Shown in pieces: positions 1 to 6,972 of a stretch of 10,361 nt of DNA. A program made the position numbers and the translations under genes. Source of the DNA: Euperipatoides rowelli (taxonomy: Eukaryota > Onychophora > Udeonychophora > Euonychophora > Peripatopsidae); the NCBI GenBank assembly GCA_003024985.2, contig PXIH01S0003020.1. The stretch is one strand, 5' to 3'. The notes under the pieces are model-generated. The model was not told the origin of the DNA. It made no database searches and worked only from the letters and a program-made list of their open reading frames with translations. Position 1 is the first letter of the stretch, and each line of letters starts with the position of its first letter.

Positions 1-59
<59 letters not shown>

Positions 60-79
60 CATAGATAGATAGATAGATA
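1..79. repeat. (GATA)n microsatellite, left tract
   Basis: Fourteen uninterrupted AGAT units (1-56) are followed by an AGAC/AT interruption at 57-62 and a few more AGAT units. The tract runs off the left edge of the window, so its full length is unknown. The same tetranucleotide occurs on the opposite strand at 1647-1851. Confidence 0.97.
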
Positions 80-1518
80 TAGTGACCTACATAATACAGT
101 TTAATTTTTTTCTTCTTTAAAACCTTTAAAGGAATGCACAATTTAAGTAAAGAACAACACCTGTAACAAATTATAAAAGAAAATATTACAGTTGAAAAAA
201 TTACAATTTCATCAAGGCATAAAAGTGTCATAATTAATTTCACAAGATTCAAATCACGGAAATTAAAACTTCATTTATATTTCTTAATTATAATTTATTT
301 AAAATTACAGTACATTAAACAAGAAATGGTAATAAAACATAAAAAAAGTAGTATATATTAAGAGTAAACAAAAAAGTTTTTAATAAGGCATAAAAAAAGA
401 ACAATAAAATGATTTAGATATTGTATACCCCAAATTTGTCAAAGTAATTCCATCTACGATATGGTTCCAAACTAAACAGAAGATTTTCCAATGCTTGACT
501 AATCCTATTTAATGACACACACAAACAACTTATTCTACATTTATAGAGTTGAATTAAATCAATAATTAGGGGAAAAAAAAAAATTGTGTTTCTCCTATAA
601 TTATTTTTACAATCACAGTAATTTCAGTAAATGATAAATTTAAAATATTTAATAATGCTAGTACTGTTTATCGCTCAAGAATGCCCTAACAAAGACAGCT
701 TTAATCATCAGTAAGTTATAAGCAAGATGATATTTTCTACAAAGCTAGGTCTTAGTATCCCGGATTTCAGCAATTTACTATACTAGAATCATAATAATCG
801 CATAAAGGTATAACTGGGCATGCTTGATAGCGTTATTATCCATCTTACATCATTTTGATTATTTAAATGAAGTTAAGCAGTTTAATCAGCCTCACCGATA
901 CACTTATCATTAAATAATTAAAAAAAAAAAAAAATGTCAGGACATATATTTTTTTTCCCTTTAGTAGAGTATCCCCACCCAGTGTTCACATTTATTGTAT
1001 TTCTGAACTAATTGCAAATGAATATCGGCAAACTTTGACAAAGCACCCATGTGAATCAAGTTATTTCGTTCCAAGATTCATAATAATCAATACTTTAATG
1101 ACATTAGTTGTTAATATAACAAAATGCAGATGATAAAGTAATGGACAATATAAAACTTATAAAATATAGTCTCATTTAATAATCAAATTTTACGAACTCA
1201 AAATAAATCATTAAGAAATTTGAGACAAAGACGAGATACACTTGAATAATACTAAAATAAAATAGTTTAAAATTTTTAAGAGATAAAAGTGTAAAATACA
1301 TTAAAAAATTATAATAAAAATAGTATTCAAAAATATTTAAATATAGGCCTAAATTTTATAATTTATAAATTTAATAATTTTATATATGTGTAGAATAAAC
1401 ATTTTTCTATATGTATATGAAACTTATGTACATTATACTGTAGAGCATATATTGCATAAGTTATATACATATAGCTGCTATATATGCATTTACAGTATAC
1501 TATCTATACATCGGTCAT
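80..1518. other. AT-rich non-coding stretch
   Basis: No reading frame of useful length or recognisable protein motif is seen on either strand. The sequence is AT-rich with several A or T runs (for example 919-932). It turns into very AT-rich, TATATA-like sequence after about 1320, just upstream of the pyrimidine-rich block. It contains one AGGCCT core near 1346. I see no tRNA-like box A/B, no LTR ends and no terminal inverted repeats. Confidence 0.7.
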
Positions 1519-1646
1519 CTCACCCATTCATCCTAACCTCTTCCCTCCTCCGTTTCTCCCCATCCCTCTCTCCCCCATCTATCCATGCATCTCTCTCTTC
1601 CTCCCTCCCCCTCCCTTCCTACCTCCCTCCCTCCATCCATTCATAC
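1519..1646. repeat. Pyrimidine-rich low-complexity block (CCCT/CTCC/CATC)
   Basis: The plus strand is almost entirely C and T here, with irregular CTCC, CCCT and CATC units and far more C than the surrounding DNA. It passes directly into the TATC microsatellite and looks like its degenerate flank. The minus strand is correspondingly a polypurine tract. Confidence 0.85.
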
Positions 1647-1733
<87 letters not shown>

Positions 1734-1734
1734 N

Positions 1735-1823
<89 letters not shown>

Positions 1824-1851
1824 CTATCCTTCTATCTATCTATCTATCTAT
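1647..1851. repeat. (TATC)n microsatellite with one ambiguous base
   Basis: About 205 bp of ATCT/TATC repeats with a single n at 1734 and a short imperfection near 1822-1832 (CTCTATCCTT). Units on either side of the n are in phase, so the n is either an extra uncertain base or a token for an unresolved repeat length. A short (AC)n run follows at 1857-1867. Reading frames across this tract translate to Ser-Ile-Tyr-Leu repeats and are not genes. Confidence 0.97.
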
Positions 1852-1867
1852 ATATAACACACACACA

Positions 1868-2528
1868 GTAAATAATAATATAATAAAATAATATACACAC
1901 ATACAGTATAAAATATATAACTTATAGCCTATAATAGCAGTAAATTTTATTATTCACAGTAGTGATAGGCCTATCTAAAGTTTTTAATGCTACTGGACCT
2001 ATTCTTTATGTAATATTAGAAGTGATAAATATTCATTAAATATTTGATTGTGAATGTACTTTCAAAGTTATTATTAATTTTGATTGAAAATATTTCTAAG
2101 TTGAAGAGTTTACTTAATCTGTCAGTGATATTACATTATATATTGTAGAAATGGAAGGATTTAAATAAACATAGTAGAATAAATATTGTATTTAAAAGAT
2201 AAACAAAATGGAATTTCTAATAAAATTAATATACAGATAATTCAGAATCGATAATAGGGAATTGTTTAGTAAAAGGTATTAATCATTTATTTCTGTGTGA
2301 AACTATGTTATGTTACTTTAAACAGTCAAAGATGTGTTGTATGTGTAATTGTATGTAGAGTCATTATGCATTTTGTTGAATTACTTGATATGTTATTAAA
2401 CTTAAATATTACCAGATACCCATTCATCATTGAATTATAGTAGATTTCCCACAAAATGATAGCAGGATACATAGTTTGGATCTATAACACCTATTTATAT
2501 GTAATATTGGAATTAATAACGTATTACA
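1868..2528. other. AT-rich non-coding stretch upstream of the copia fragment
   Basis: No convincing ORF is present. This is where the 5' untranslated leader, primer-binding site and left LTR of the downstream copia-type element would be expected. I cannot recognise an LTR end or a methionine-tRNA-type primer-binding site, so these parts are absent or too decayed to see. The only compact symmetric motif is the 12-bp palindrome at 1964-1975. Confidence 0.6.
1964..1975. repeat. 12-bp perfect palindrome GATAGGCCTATC
   Basis: GATAGGCCTATC equals its own reverse complement. AGGCCTAT-like words are, from general experience, frequent in several invertebrate genomes including molluscs, so this is noted as a lineage hint rather than a regulatory site. 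Confidence 0.6.
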
Positions 2529-2811
2529 ATGGAAGGAATATTTGTGCAAAACAGAAGTGCAGAATTACTTAATTGCCACAATTTTGAATGGGCAGTCATA
2601 ATGAAAGCCATACTTAAAACTAATAATTAATTATTGAAAGAGAAATTCTTTATAAGCCCCAAGACATGGATTCAGAAAGTAAAAAAAAATATTTTTAATG
2701 GGAATCACAAAATGATGATGCGTTTAGAACTTTGATCTTCTCACTAATTCCAAACCATGCAAGAACAAGAGACTCTGGACAAATTGAAAACAATGTATGT
2801 AGGGAATAAGG

Positions 2812-3390
2812 ATGACTGCATCATGGATAACCCTCTTAGAATTAAAAGATGTTCAAACGCAGACAAACATATCTGTGGATCACTATATAATGAGAGTGAA
2901 GGAACATAGATCGGAAATACAATCATTGGGAGGAAATGTAAATCAAAGAGAATTTAAGTATTTTGTTGTGAGGGGTATTCATCCTAGCATGGAAAATGTT
3001 GCAGTGGTACTTTTCAGTAAGAGGGAAACAACACTAGAAGTTCATGTAAATTTGAAACAAGAAACCAGAATCATACATATGGGAAACAAAGGAAATAACC
3101 TACACTTAGAAGGAGCATACAAAACTAAAGAAGTGAGAAGAAATAGGTCATCGGCATACACAAATACTGATAATTTGAAGCAGTGTTATATATGTAAAAA
3201 GAAAGGTCATATAGCTTACAATTTTTGCCATCAATGGGATGCTATGCCAAAGGAATGTACAAATAAAATTTACAACAACCAAAAGTACAGGATAACTATG
3301 AGGGTGGCAAAGCAAAAACCGGAAACACTCCTATTCTCCCAGAATAGCAGTGAGATAGGGTTGGTGGGAACTTCTAAATATGAAAGCTGA
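2812..3390 (+). CDS. Longest open segment of the copia Gag: UBN2-type core and zinc knuckle
   Basis: 192 codons are open and end in TGA. The Met at 2812 is internal to the old Gag and not a true start, since homology continues upstream in other frames. Residues about 5-100 resemble the retrotransposon Gag polypeptide (UBN2) domain: a Trp at residue 5, then the pattern SVDHYIMRVKEHRSEIQSLG at roughly 22-41, then a GIHPSMENV turn and a Leu-rich helix ending in Glu-Thr-Arg. Residues 125-139 form a nucleocapsid zinc knuckle, Cys125, Cys128, His133 and Cys139. This gives CX2CX4HX5C, one residue more than the usual CX2CX4HX4C, probably a decay change. In live elements this protein packages the RNA. 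Here it is a remnant within the larger pseudogene and probably makes nothing. Confidence 0.8.
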   Translation: MTASWITLLELKDVQTQTNISVDHYIMRVKEHRSEIQSLGGNVNQREFKYFVVRGIHPSMENVAVVLFSKRETTLEVHVNLKQETRIIHMGNKGNNLHLEGAYKTKEVRRNRSSAYTNTDNLKQCYICKKKGHIAYNFCHQWDAMPKECTNKIYNNQKYRITMRVAKQKPETLLFSQNSSEIGLVGTSKYES

Positions 3391-3520
3391 AATCTTGATT
3401 CTGGATGCACAACACATGTGACTTCTATTCCCAATAATTTCCTGAACACGAAAAATTATAATACTGAAGTACAAATGGCAGAAAACAGACAAAAAATTCA
3501 AGCAATAATTAAAAGGACAA
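3391..3520 (+). pseudogene. Copia aspartic protease remnant
   Basis: Directly after the TGA at 3388-3390, and in the same frame, comes LDSGCTTHVT. This is the copia protease active-site motif, with the catalytic Asp at 3397-3399 and Ser-Gly after it. In the family a Trp codon (TGG) commonly precedes this motif by a residue or two, so the TGA is most simply a TGG-to-TGA mutation. The frame runs to TAG at 3518-3520, where homology continues one frame over. The enzyme would normally cut the Gag-Pol polyprotein; this copy cannot. Confidence 0.75.
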
Positions 3521-3523
3521 TTT

Positions 3524-3820
3524 AGGATGAATTTAAATCCGAGCAAGGAAAATATTAGAGATAGATTACAAAATGTATTTTATGTATCCCAATTCAAAGA
3601 TAATCTCCTGTCCTTGCGAGAAATAGTCGACAGAGGAAATACTGTGACATTTAACCATAATTGGACCCAAAGTCATTGTGATTGCACAAGCTAAGGAAAA
3701 CAGGGATTATACACATTGTTAGAAGACAGAAGTCAAGATGAAGATGAAACAAGGAATGAATTTGCATATTGTGGAATCAATAACATCTCCAACGTCATCT
3801 TATGGCACTTTATATGTTAA
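3524..3820 (+). pseudogene. Protease C-terminus and pre-integrase (gag_pre-integrs) remnant
   Basis: In a frame shifted by one from the protease motif, the sequence reads LQNVFYVSQFKDNLLSL and then Gly-Asn-Thr-Val-Thr-Phe (3566-3652). This matches the copia pattern of a Val-x-Tyr-Val-Pro strand followed by Asn-Leu-Leu-Ser and a Gly-x-x-Val-x-Phe strand. After a TAA at 3692 it resumes with GLYTLLEDR (3704-3730) and closes with Val-Ile-Leu-Trp-His at 3794-3808. The Leu-Trp-His normally opens the LWHxRLGH zinc-binding motif leading to integrase, but the RLGH part is missing and a TAA follows at 3818. The break at about 3809 marks a truncation or deletion junction. Confidence 0.7.
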
Positions 3821-4480
3821 AACATATTACGAACAATGAAATCTATGATATTATTTTATTTTTTATAAATTACCTCTTAAGATTTCAAAGAATAAATGAA
3901 AGAGGTATCGATAATATTTTTTTTGTTGTTTCAGAAAACAATCTTTTCCATACAACAACAAATTGACTATAGCATTTTTTGACACTTAAATTTTTACATG
4001 TCTTTCAATTACCATATTGAGGATAAAATTTACTACTACTCATCTCGGAAGTTCTGAAAAATTTATTAATGGAACGAAACAAGGATTTAAAGGATAAAGA
4101 ATTGTAATCTCACAAAAAAATTATAAAGTTCTCAAAAAAAATAAAATATTTCATCACATTTTGCAATAGGCTGTGTTAAATCACACAACAAATTTAAGAA
4201 AATTTAATCGATTTGCCATGTTTTTTTTTTTTTAGTTAAAAATTAAATTGTCTATTGTGAGATCATTTCATAAAATTATTTTTCCCGTGACTTTTTTAAT
4301 TATAATACTCTATGATCCTAAAATTAACAATTTGATATTGAGACTAATGTTTAGAAGTCGATTTATTTAAAAAATAATAAAGGACATTGATATCCTATCA
4401 AAAATCCTTCCTTTGATGTTTACTAAAAAAATAAGAATTCTAAAGTTAATTTTATGTATACCAAAACGGATTATCATTTC
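3821..4480. other. AT-rich non-coding stretch after the copia break
   Basis: I find no continuation of integrase or reverse transcriptase and no other protein motif on either strand. The sequence is AT-rich with T and A runs (for example 4221-4233) and no clear inverted repeat. It separates the copia remnant from the GC-richer island starting near 4481. Confidence 0.6.
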
Positions 4481-4560
4481 GCGGCCGACGCCCAATATAC
4501 CTCGGGCATTGCTATAAAGACATGAATACTATGCCCGAGATAGATCGGTCATTCAGTTTG
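4481..4560 (+). promoter_or_regulatory. CpG-containing mini-island with nested inverted repeats, TATA-like box and initiator-like words
   Basis: In a background with few CpGs, this 80-bp patch has several (GCGGCCGACG, CTCGGG, CCCGAG, ATCGG). CTCGGGCAT (4501-4509) pairs perfectly with ATGCCCGAG (4531-4539), and GGCCGA (4483-4488) pairs with TCGGTC (4545-4550) allowing one G-T pair. The loop holds CTATAAAG (4512-4519), and TCATTC/TCAGTT at 4549-4558 resembles an arthropod-style initiator. The TATA-to-initiator distance of about 38-42 bp is longer than usual, so promoter function is only an inference. The island could instead be an element end or a cruciform-forming repeat. Confidence 0.35.
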
Positions 4561-4733
4561 CTAGCGTATATATTTATTTTTAGCAAACACATACACTTTT
4601 AATGTTCTGTAGTTATGTCACTTTATTAGATAATAGTTGAATTCATTTTTAATGAATTAATTAATGAATTATAAAATTTCATGCGTTTAATGAGTTGTAT
4701 AATTTTACTTGTTTTCCTGGCATGTTTTGATAA

Positions 4734-4758
4734 TGGCAAGTAGCCTAATAGCTTGCCA
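4734..4758. repeat. Short inverted repeat TGGCAAG / CTTGCCA
   Basis: TGGCAAG at 4734-4740 is mirrored by CTTGCCA at 4752-4758 around an 11-bp spacer. The right arm is part of a 13-bp word that recurs at 5504-5516. It lies 22 bp before the ATG at 4780. Function unknown. Confidence 0.45.
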
Positions 4759-4779
4759 AGTAGATCGACATTTTTTTTT

Positions 4780-4994
4780 ATGAAAAATAAAACCCAAACA
4801 AACAGCAAAACTCCAATAATTAGAGTAGAAAACATTTTACAAGAACTTTATAAAAATTCTGGTTCAGATTTAGAAGAATTATATATTTCTTAGATTCATA
4901 ATTCATTCTATCAGACGTCAATCACATTAGTAATGACAGTTCAATACAGTTGTCTGTATTTGAAAATGAGCATGAACGTGTATCATCTGACTAA
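4780..4994 (+). pseudogene. Short frameshifted acidic ORF remnant, possibly a transposase N-terminus
   Basis: From ATG 4780 there are 37 open codons, ending in TAG at 4891. The second half is Glu, Asp, Ser and Leu rich (ILQELYKNSGSDLEELYIS). Two bases out of frame, coding-like sequence continues from 4911 with SDVNHISNDSSIQLSVFENE and reaches Ser-Ser-Asp before a TAA at 4992. Two consecutive acidic, Ser/Asn-rich segments in adjacent frames suggest one decayed coding region. Acidic Ser-rich N-termini of this kind are typical of piggyBac-type and some other DNA transposase proteins, but no catalytic domain is seen downstream. The assignment is therefore a guess. The GC-richer promoter-like patch lies 220 bp upstream. 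Confidence 0.3.
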
Positions 4995-5158
4995 GAAAAT
5001 GTTTTTATAATTCTATTATTCCAAACTAATAATATTGTAAATATTCAACAACAACAAAAAAAAAGGCAATAGAATATAGAGAAAAGCAACAGTTGTCCAT
5101 AGGAAGGTATGCAGACAGACACAAGAGTCAGAGTTCCAGTAAGGTTAGTTCAAGTTTA

Positions 5159-5200
5159 TATACAGTAAATAATCCTATAGACGCTTGTATTTGCTGTATA
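5159..5200. repeat. Imperfect 13-bp hairpin
   Basis: TATACAGTAAATA (5159-5171) pairs with TATTTGCTGTATA (5188-5200) with one mismatch (G·T-type on one strand) around a 16-bp loop. The stem is AT-rich and could arise by chance in this composition. Confidence 0.4.
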
Positions 5201-5503
5201 ATGTAAAACAACTATTTACCACAAATACCAGCATATAAGCATCCTGATTATAATAATTATTTCTGAGATATATTTTCAAAAAGGAAAACAGAGATATTAA
5301 AGAGAATACTTTTGTGTTTTTTTTATTTAAATAGGACATTAAATATCATATCATATTATATTTTTTTAATAAAGCCAGAGACTTATTTTTTTTTCCCACT
5401 AATAAAACAACTAATTAGTGTTAAGAATATCAAAAATAAAAATATGAACTAAATTAAAGGAATAACAATTTTTTACAAAAGGCTAAATTATGGCAGTCTG
5501 GTG

Positions 5504-5516
5504 AGCTTGCCAAGTA
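5504..5516 (+). repeat. 13-bp word AGCTTGCCAAGTA, second copy (first at 4750-4762)
   Basis: AGCTTGCCAAGTA is identical at 4750-4762 and 5504-5516, 754 bp apart in the same orientation. Each copy is followed within about 20 bp by a homopolymer and an ATG (4780 and 5523). The flanks beyond the word do not clearly align, so this may be a small element-derived repeat or chance. Confidence 0.45.
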
Positions 5517-5861
5517 AAAAAAATGTTAGTACAAAAAGTGTTAAAATGTTGTATTATTTTAATACAAAAAAATAAAATACCTTTTTTCTTCTGGTTCTTT
5601 TTTTTTTACAGTATTGGGTTGTTGTTGCTTGTCAATAACTATTTTGATGTCATAAAAACAAAGGATGACAATATGTACTTTTTTCTTTGTTATTTGAGTC
5701 ATCTATTCAAATACTAAAGTGTTTACCAATACCAGCATTCAAATAGTATAATAAGTATTTAGTTAAAATCACTTCCAAACATCATAGGTTCATATAAAGT
5801 TGTTTATATTTGAATATATTATACTAGTCAAAAAGCCCATCATAAACTGAAACACAATGGG

Positions 5862-5950
5862 CCCTAGTTATCTTCCCTTCCCCTCTCGACTCTTACCTCA
5901 TAACACCTCTATTAACCCCTTCTCTCCCCTCTGCCTTTTTATTTTTTTTA
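5862..5950. repeat. Pyrimidine-rich patch beginning CCCTAGTTATCTTCCCTT
   Basis: The plus strand is mostly C and T here, with C-runs (CCCC) that stand out from the AT-rich flanks. The opening resembles the TTATCTCCCTT words that I recall as common in molluscan repetitive DNA; this is memory-based and not verified. Short words GCCCAT (5835-5840) and ATGGGC (5857-5862) form a 6-bp inverted repeat just before it. It may be the fossil of a dispersed repeat. Confidence 0.4.
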
Positions 5951-6203
5951 AAACTAAAAACTGTTATTTGCCACAACGATTTAAAATAAAAATCTCTTAA
6001 TGTTTCAAAATATTCCAAACAAAAAAATATTTGGGTTTTCTTATCTGTATTACATTCAACAGTAGCATAATTATATTATTGTTTAAAGAGGTTTATCTAT
6101 AACTTTTTTTTTTAATTGATTTATGTTTAGTTTCACCTAAAAATATTCTTTAATTAATCAATTTGGAAAATTTAAACTGAAATATATAAAAATTTGCAAG
6201 TTT
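5951..6203. other. AT-rich non-coding stretch
   Basis: No ORF, repeat or motif of note. It contains T and A runs such as the T-run near 6103-6112. Confidence 0.5.
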
Positions 6204-6363
6204 TTACGTTGTTTACAAAAAATAAAACCCTATTGCTGACGTTAAATTGACGTAGCCAAAGGACAAAATCCATGGAAAAATCTCTCTGCTTTTTGGGCTG
6301 GAGGAAATGCATATCTGAGATCCAGACGCTAGTCATGACTTCATTACGTTATTGTTTACAAAA
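6204..6363 (+). promoter_or_regulatory. Direct repeat bracketing a cluster of four ACGT cores
   Basis: TTACGTTGTTTACAAAA (6204-6220) and TTACGTTATTGTTTACAAAA (6344-6363) are the same word apart from a three-base ATT insertion. Between them are TGACGTT (6237-6243) and TGACGTA (6248-6254), giving four ACGT cores in about 145 bp. TGACGT/TTACGT cores are bZIP (CREB/ATF or PAR) half-sites, and TTGTTTAC matches a forkhead-type site. The enclosed segment is also less AT-rich than its flanks. It could be an enhancer-like element or a small insertion with duplicated flanks. No gene is visible next to it. Confidence 0.3.
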
Positions 6364-6787
6364 TTAGCCAACTAAAGTGTTATAAAGTTTGGAAGAAGAA
6401 AAAAAAAAGAACAGAGAAAAGTTATTTTCTTAGCATCAATATAAAATCCATAAAATTTTGAGATAATTCTTGGGATTGAAGTCAATTTTAAGAAAACAAC
6501 AACAACAAAAAACCCTCCGGAAGACATTTATTTATACATTAGCTTATTAACTTTACACGATAATTAGAACAAATTAACTATTATTTCCAAAGTTTTTAAT
6601 AATATTTCTTGAACATTCTTAAAGATTATATTTTTTAATGTAAATAAAACCTGTTAAAGGTTTATTTTCAGCCTGCTGGTGTTTTTTTCGAATTGTCATT
6701 ATAAAAACCACTGACTGCAAAGTTTATGCAGGGTATAGAATTAACAAAAAAAAAATCCACATTTTTTTTTTTTTCATAAACGTGCAA
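6364..6787. other. AT-rich non-coding stretch
   Basis: I see no gene. It includes a CAACAACAACAA run at about 6496-6507 and A and T homopolymers at 6746-6775, just before the hairpin pair. Confidence 0.5.
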
Positions 6788-6825
6788 AACAATAATTTAA
6801 ATGTGCCAACATTTAAATTATTGTT
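6788..6825. repeat. Perfect 16-bp hairpin
   Basis: Arms 6788-6803 (AACAATAATTTAAATG) and 6810-6825 are exact reverse complements around the 6-bp loop TGCCAA. It ends 44 bp before the much larger foldback at 6870-6972, so the two may belong to one palindromic element. Confidence 0.8.
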
Positions 6826-6869
6826 AGACTACGGTACCTATTTACAATCAGTTTTTCATAAAAGTATGT

Positions 6870-6972
6870 CCTTTCAAGACGGGTGCCACGGAAATCAAAA
6901 TCTAGAGGTCTTTTGAGGCGAGACCTCAAAAGTCCTCTAGATTTTGATTTCCGTGGCACCCATCTTGGAAGG
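6870..6972. repeat. 103-bp foldback: two 49-bp arms around a 5-bp loop
   Basis: The left arm (6870-6918) and right arm (6924-6972) are reverse complements over 49 positions with three mismatches, around the loop CGAGA. The arms contain CGGGTGCCACGG and ATCTAGAGG and are clearly more GC-rich than the surrounding DNA. As RNA one mismatch from the plus strand becomes a G-U pair, one is C-A (G-U on the minus transcript) and one is U-U, so the stem would be long and nearly continuous. GAGGTCT and AGACCTC near the apex allow a slightly shifted alternative fold. No ORF is involved and no target-site duplication is evident at the ends. Candidates are a foldback/palindromic MITE, the two ends of a collapsed element, or a hairpin-RNA locus. 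Confidence 0.9.

Larger units (their letters stand above)
2529..3820 (+). pseudogene. Broken Ty1/copia retrotransposon Gag-protease-pre-integrase fragment
   Basis: A decayed 5' portion of a copia-type gag-pol gene. Pieces appear in the family's order. First is a 33-codon opening (2529-2630) with the LLNCHNFEW and Met-Lys-Ala features of the copia Gag N-terminus. Next is a segment around 2633-2763 with a TAA at 2696, then a Leu-Asp-Lys-Leu piece near 2769-2810 in another frame. The Gag core and zinc knuckle follow (2812-3390), then the LDSGCTTHVT protease motif (3394-3423), then a pre-integrase piece ending in Leu-Trp-His at 3800-3808. The reading frame changes at least four times and there are stops at 2628, 2696, 3388, 3518 and 3692. 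Integrase, reverse transcriptase and RNase H are absent. It is a dead copy of a cytoplasmic-particle-forming retroelement. The family assignment is firm; the exact ends are not, because no LTRs are visible. Confidence 0.85.
4995..5861. other. AT-rich stretch with small repeats and a splice-acceptor-like tract
   Basis: No recognisable protein is seen. Small structures are the 13-bp repeat copy at 5504-5516, an imperfect hairpin at 5159-5200, the word AATACCAGCAT at about 5224 and again at about 5728, and a polypyrimidine tract ending in ACAG at 5611. The 64-codon ORF at 5523-5717 is dominated by Phe, Leu and Lys runs encoded by T and A tracts and is not supported as a gene. Confidence 0.5.

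Noticed and set aside
1386-1891. Three overlapping plus-strand ORFs of 90-161 codons
   Set aside because: They are translations of the TATC microsatellite and pyrimidine block (Ser-Ile-Tyr-Leu repeats, Pro/Ser/Leu low complexity) and lie in all three frames at once.
1868-2528. LTR or primer-binding site for the copia fragment
   Set aside because: No TG...CA ends, no matching direct repeat after 3820, and no sequence resembling a tRNA 3' end was found.
2744-2926. 60-codon minus-strand ORF
   Set aside because: It lies antisense to the copia Gag, which has clear family motifs on the plus strand.
3331-3546. 71-codon minus-strand ORF
   Set aside because: It lies antisense to the copia knuckle-protease segment and has no motif of its own.
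4626-4835. 69-codon minus-strand ORF with a hydrophobic start
   Set aside because: The hydrophobic run comes from A/T-rich sequence antisense to the acidic remnant, and there is no domain or context supporting a membrane peptide.
5523-5717. 64-codon plus-strand ORF
   Set aside because: Its Phe/Leu/Lys-rich composition follows T and A homopolymers. Only its second half is kept, as a speculative exon note.
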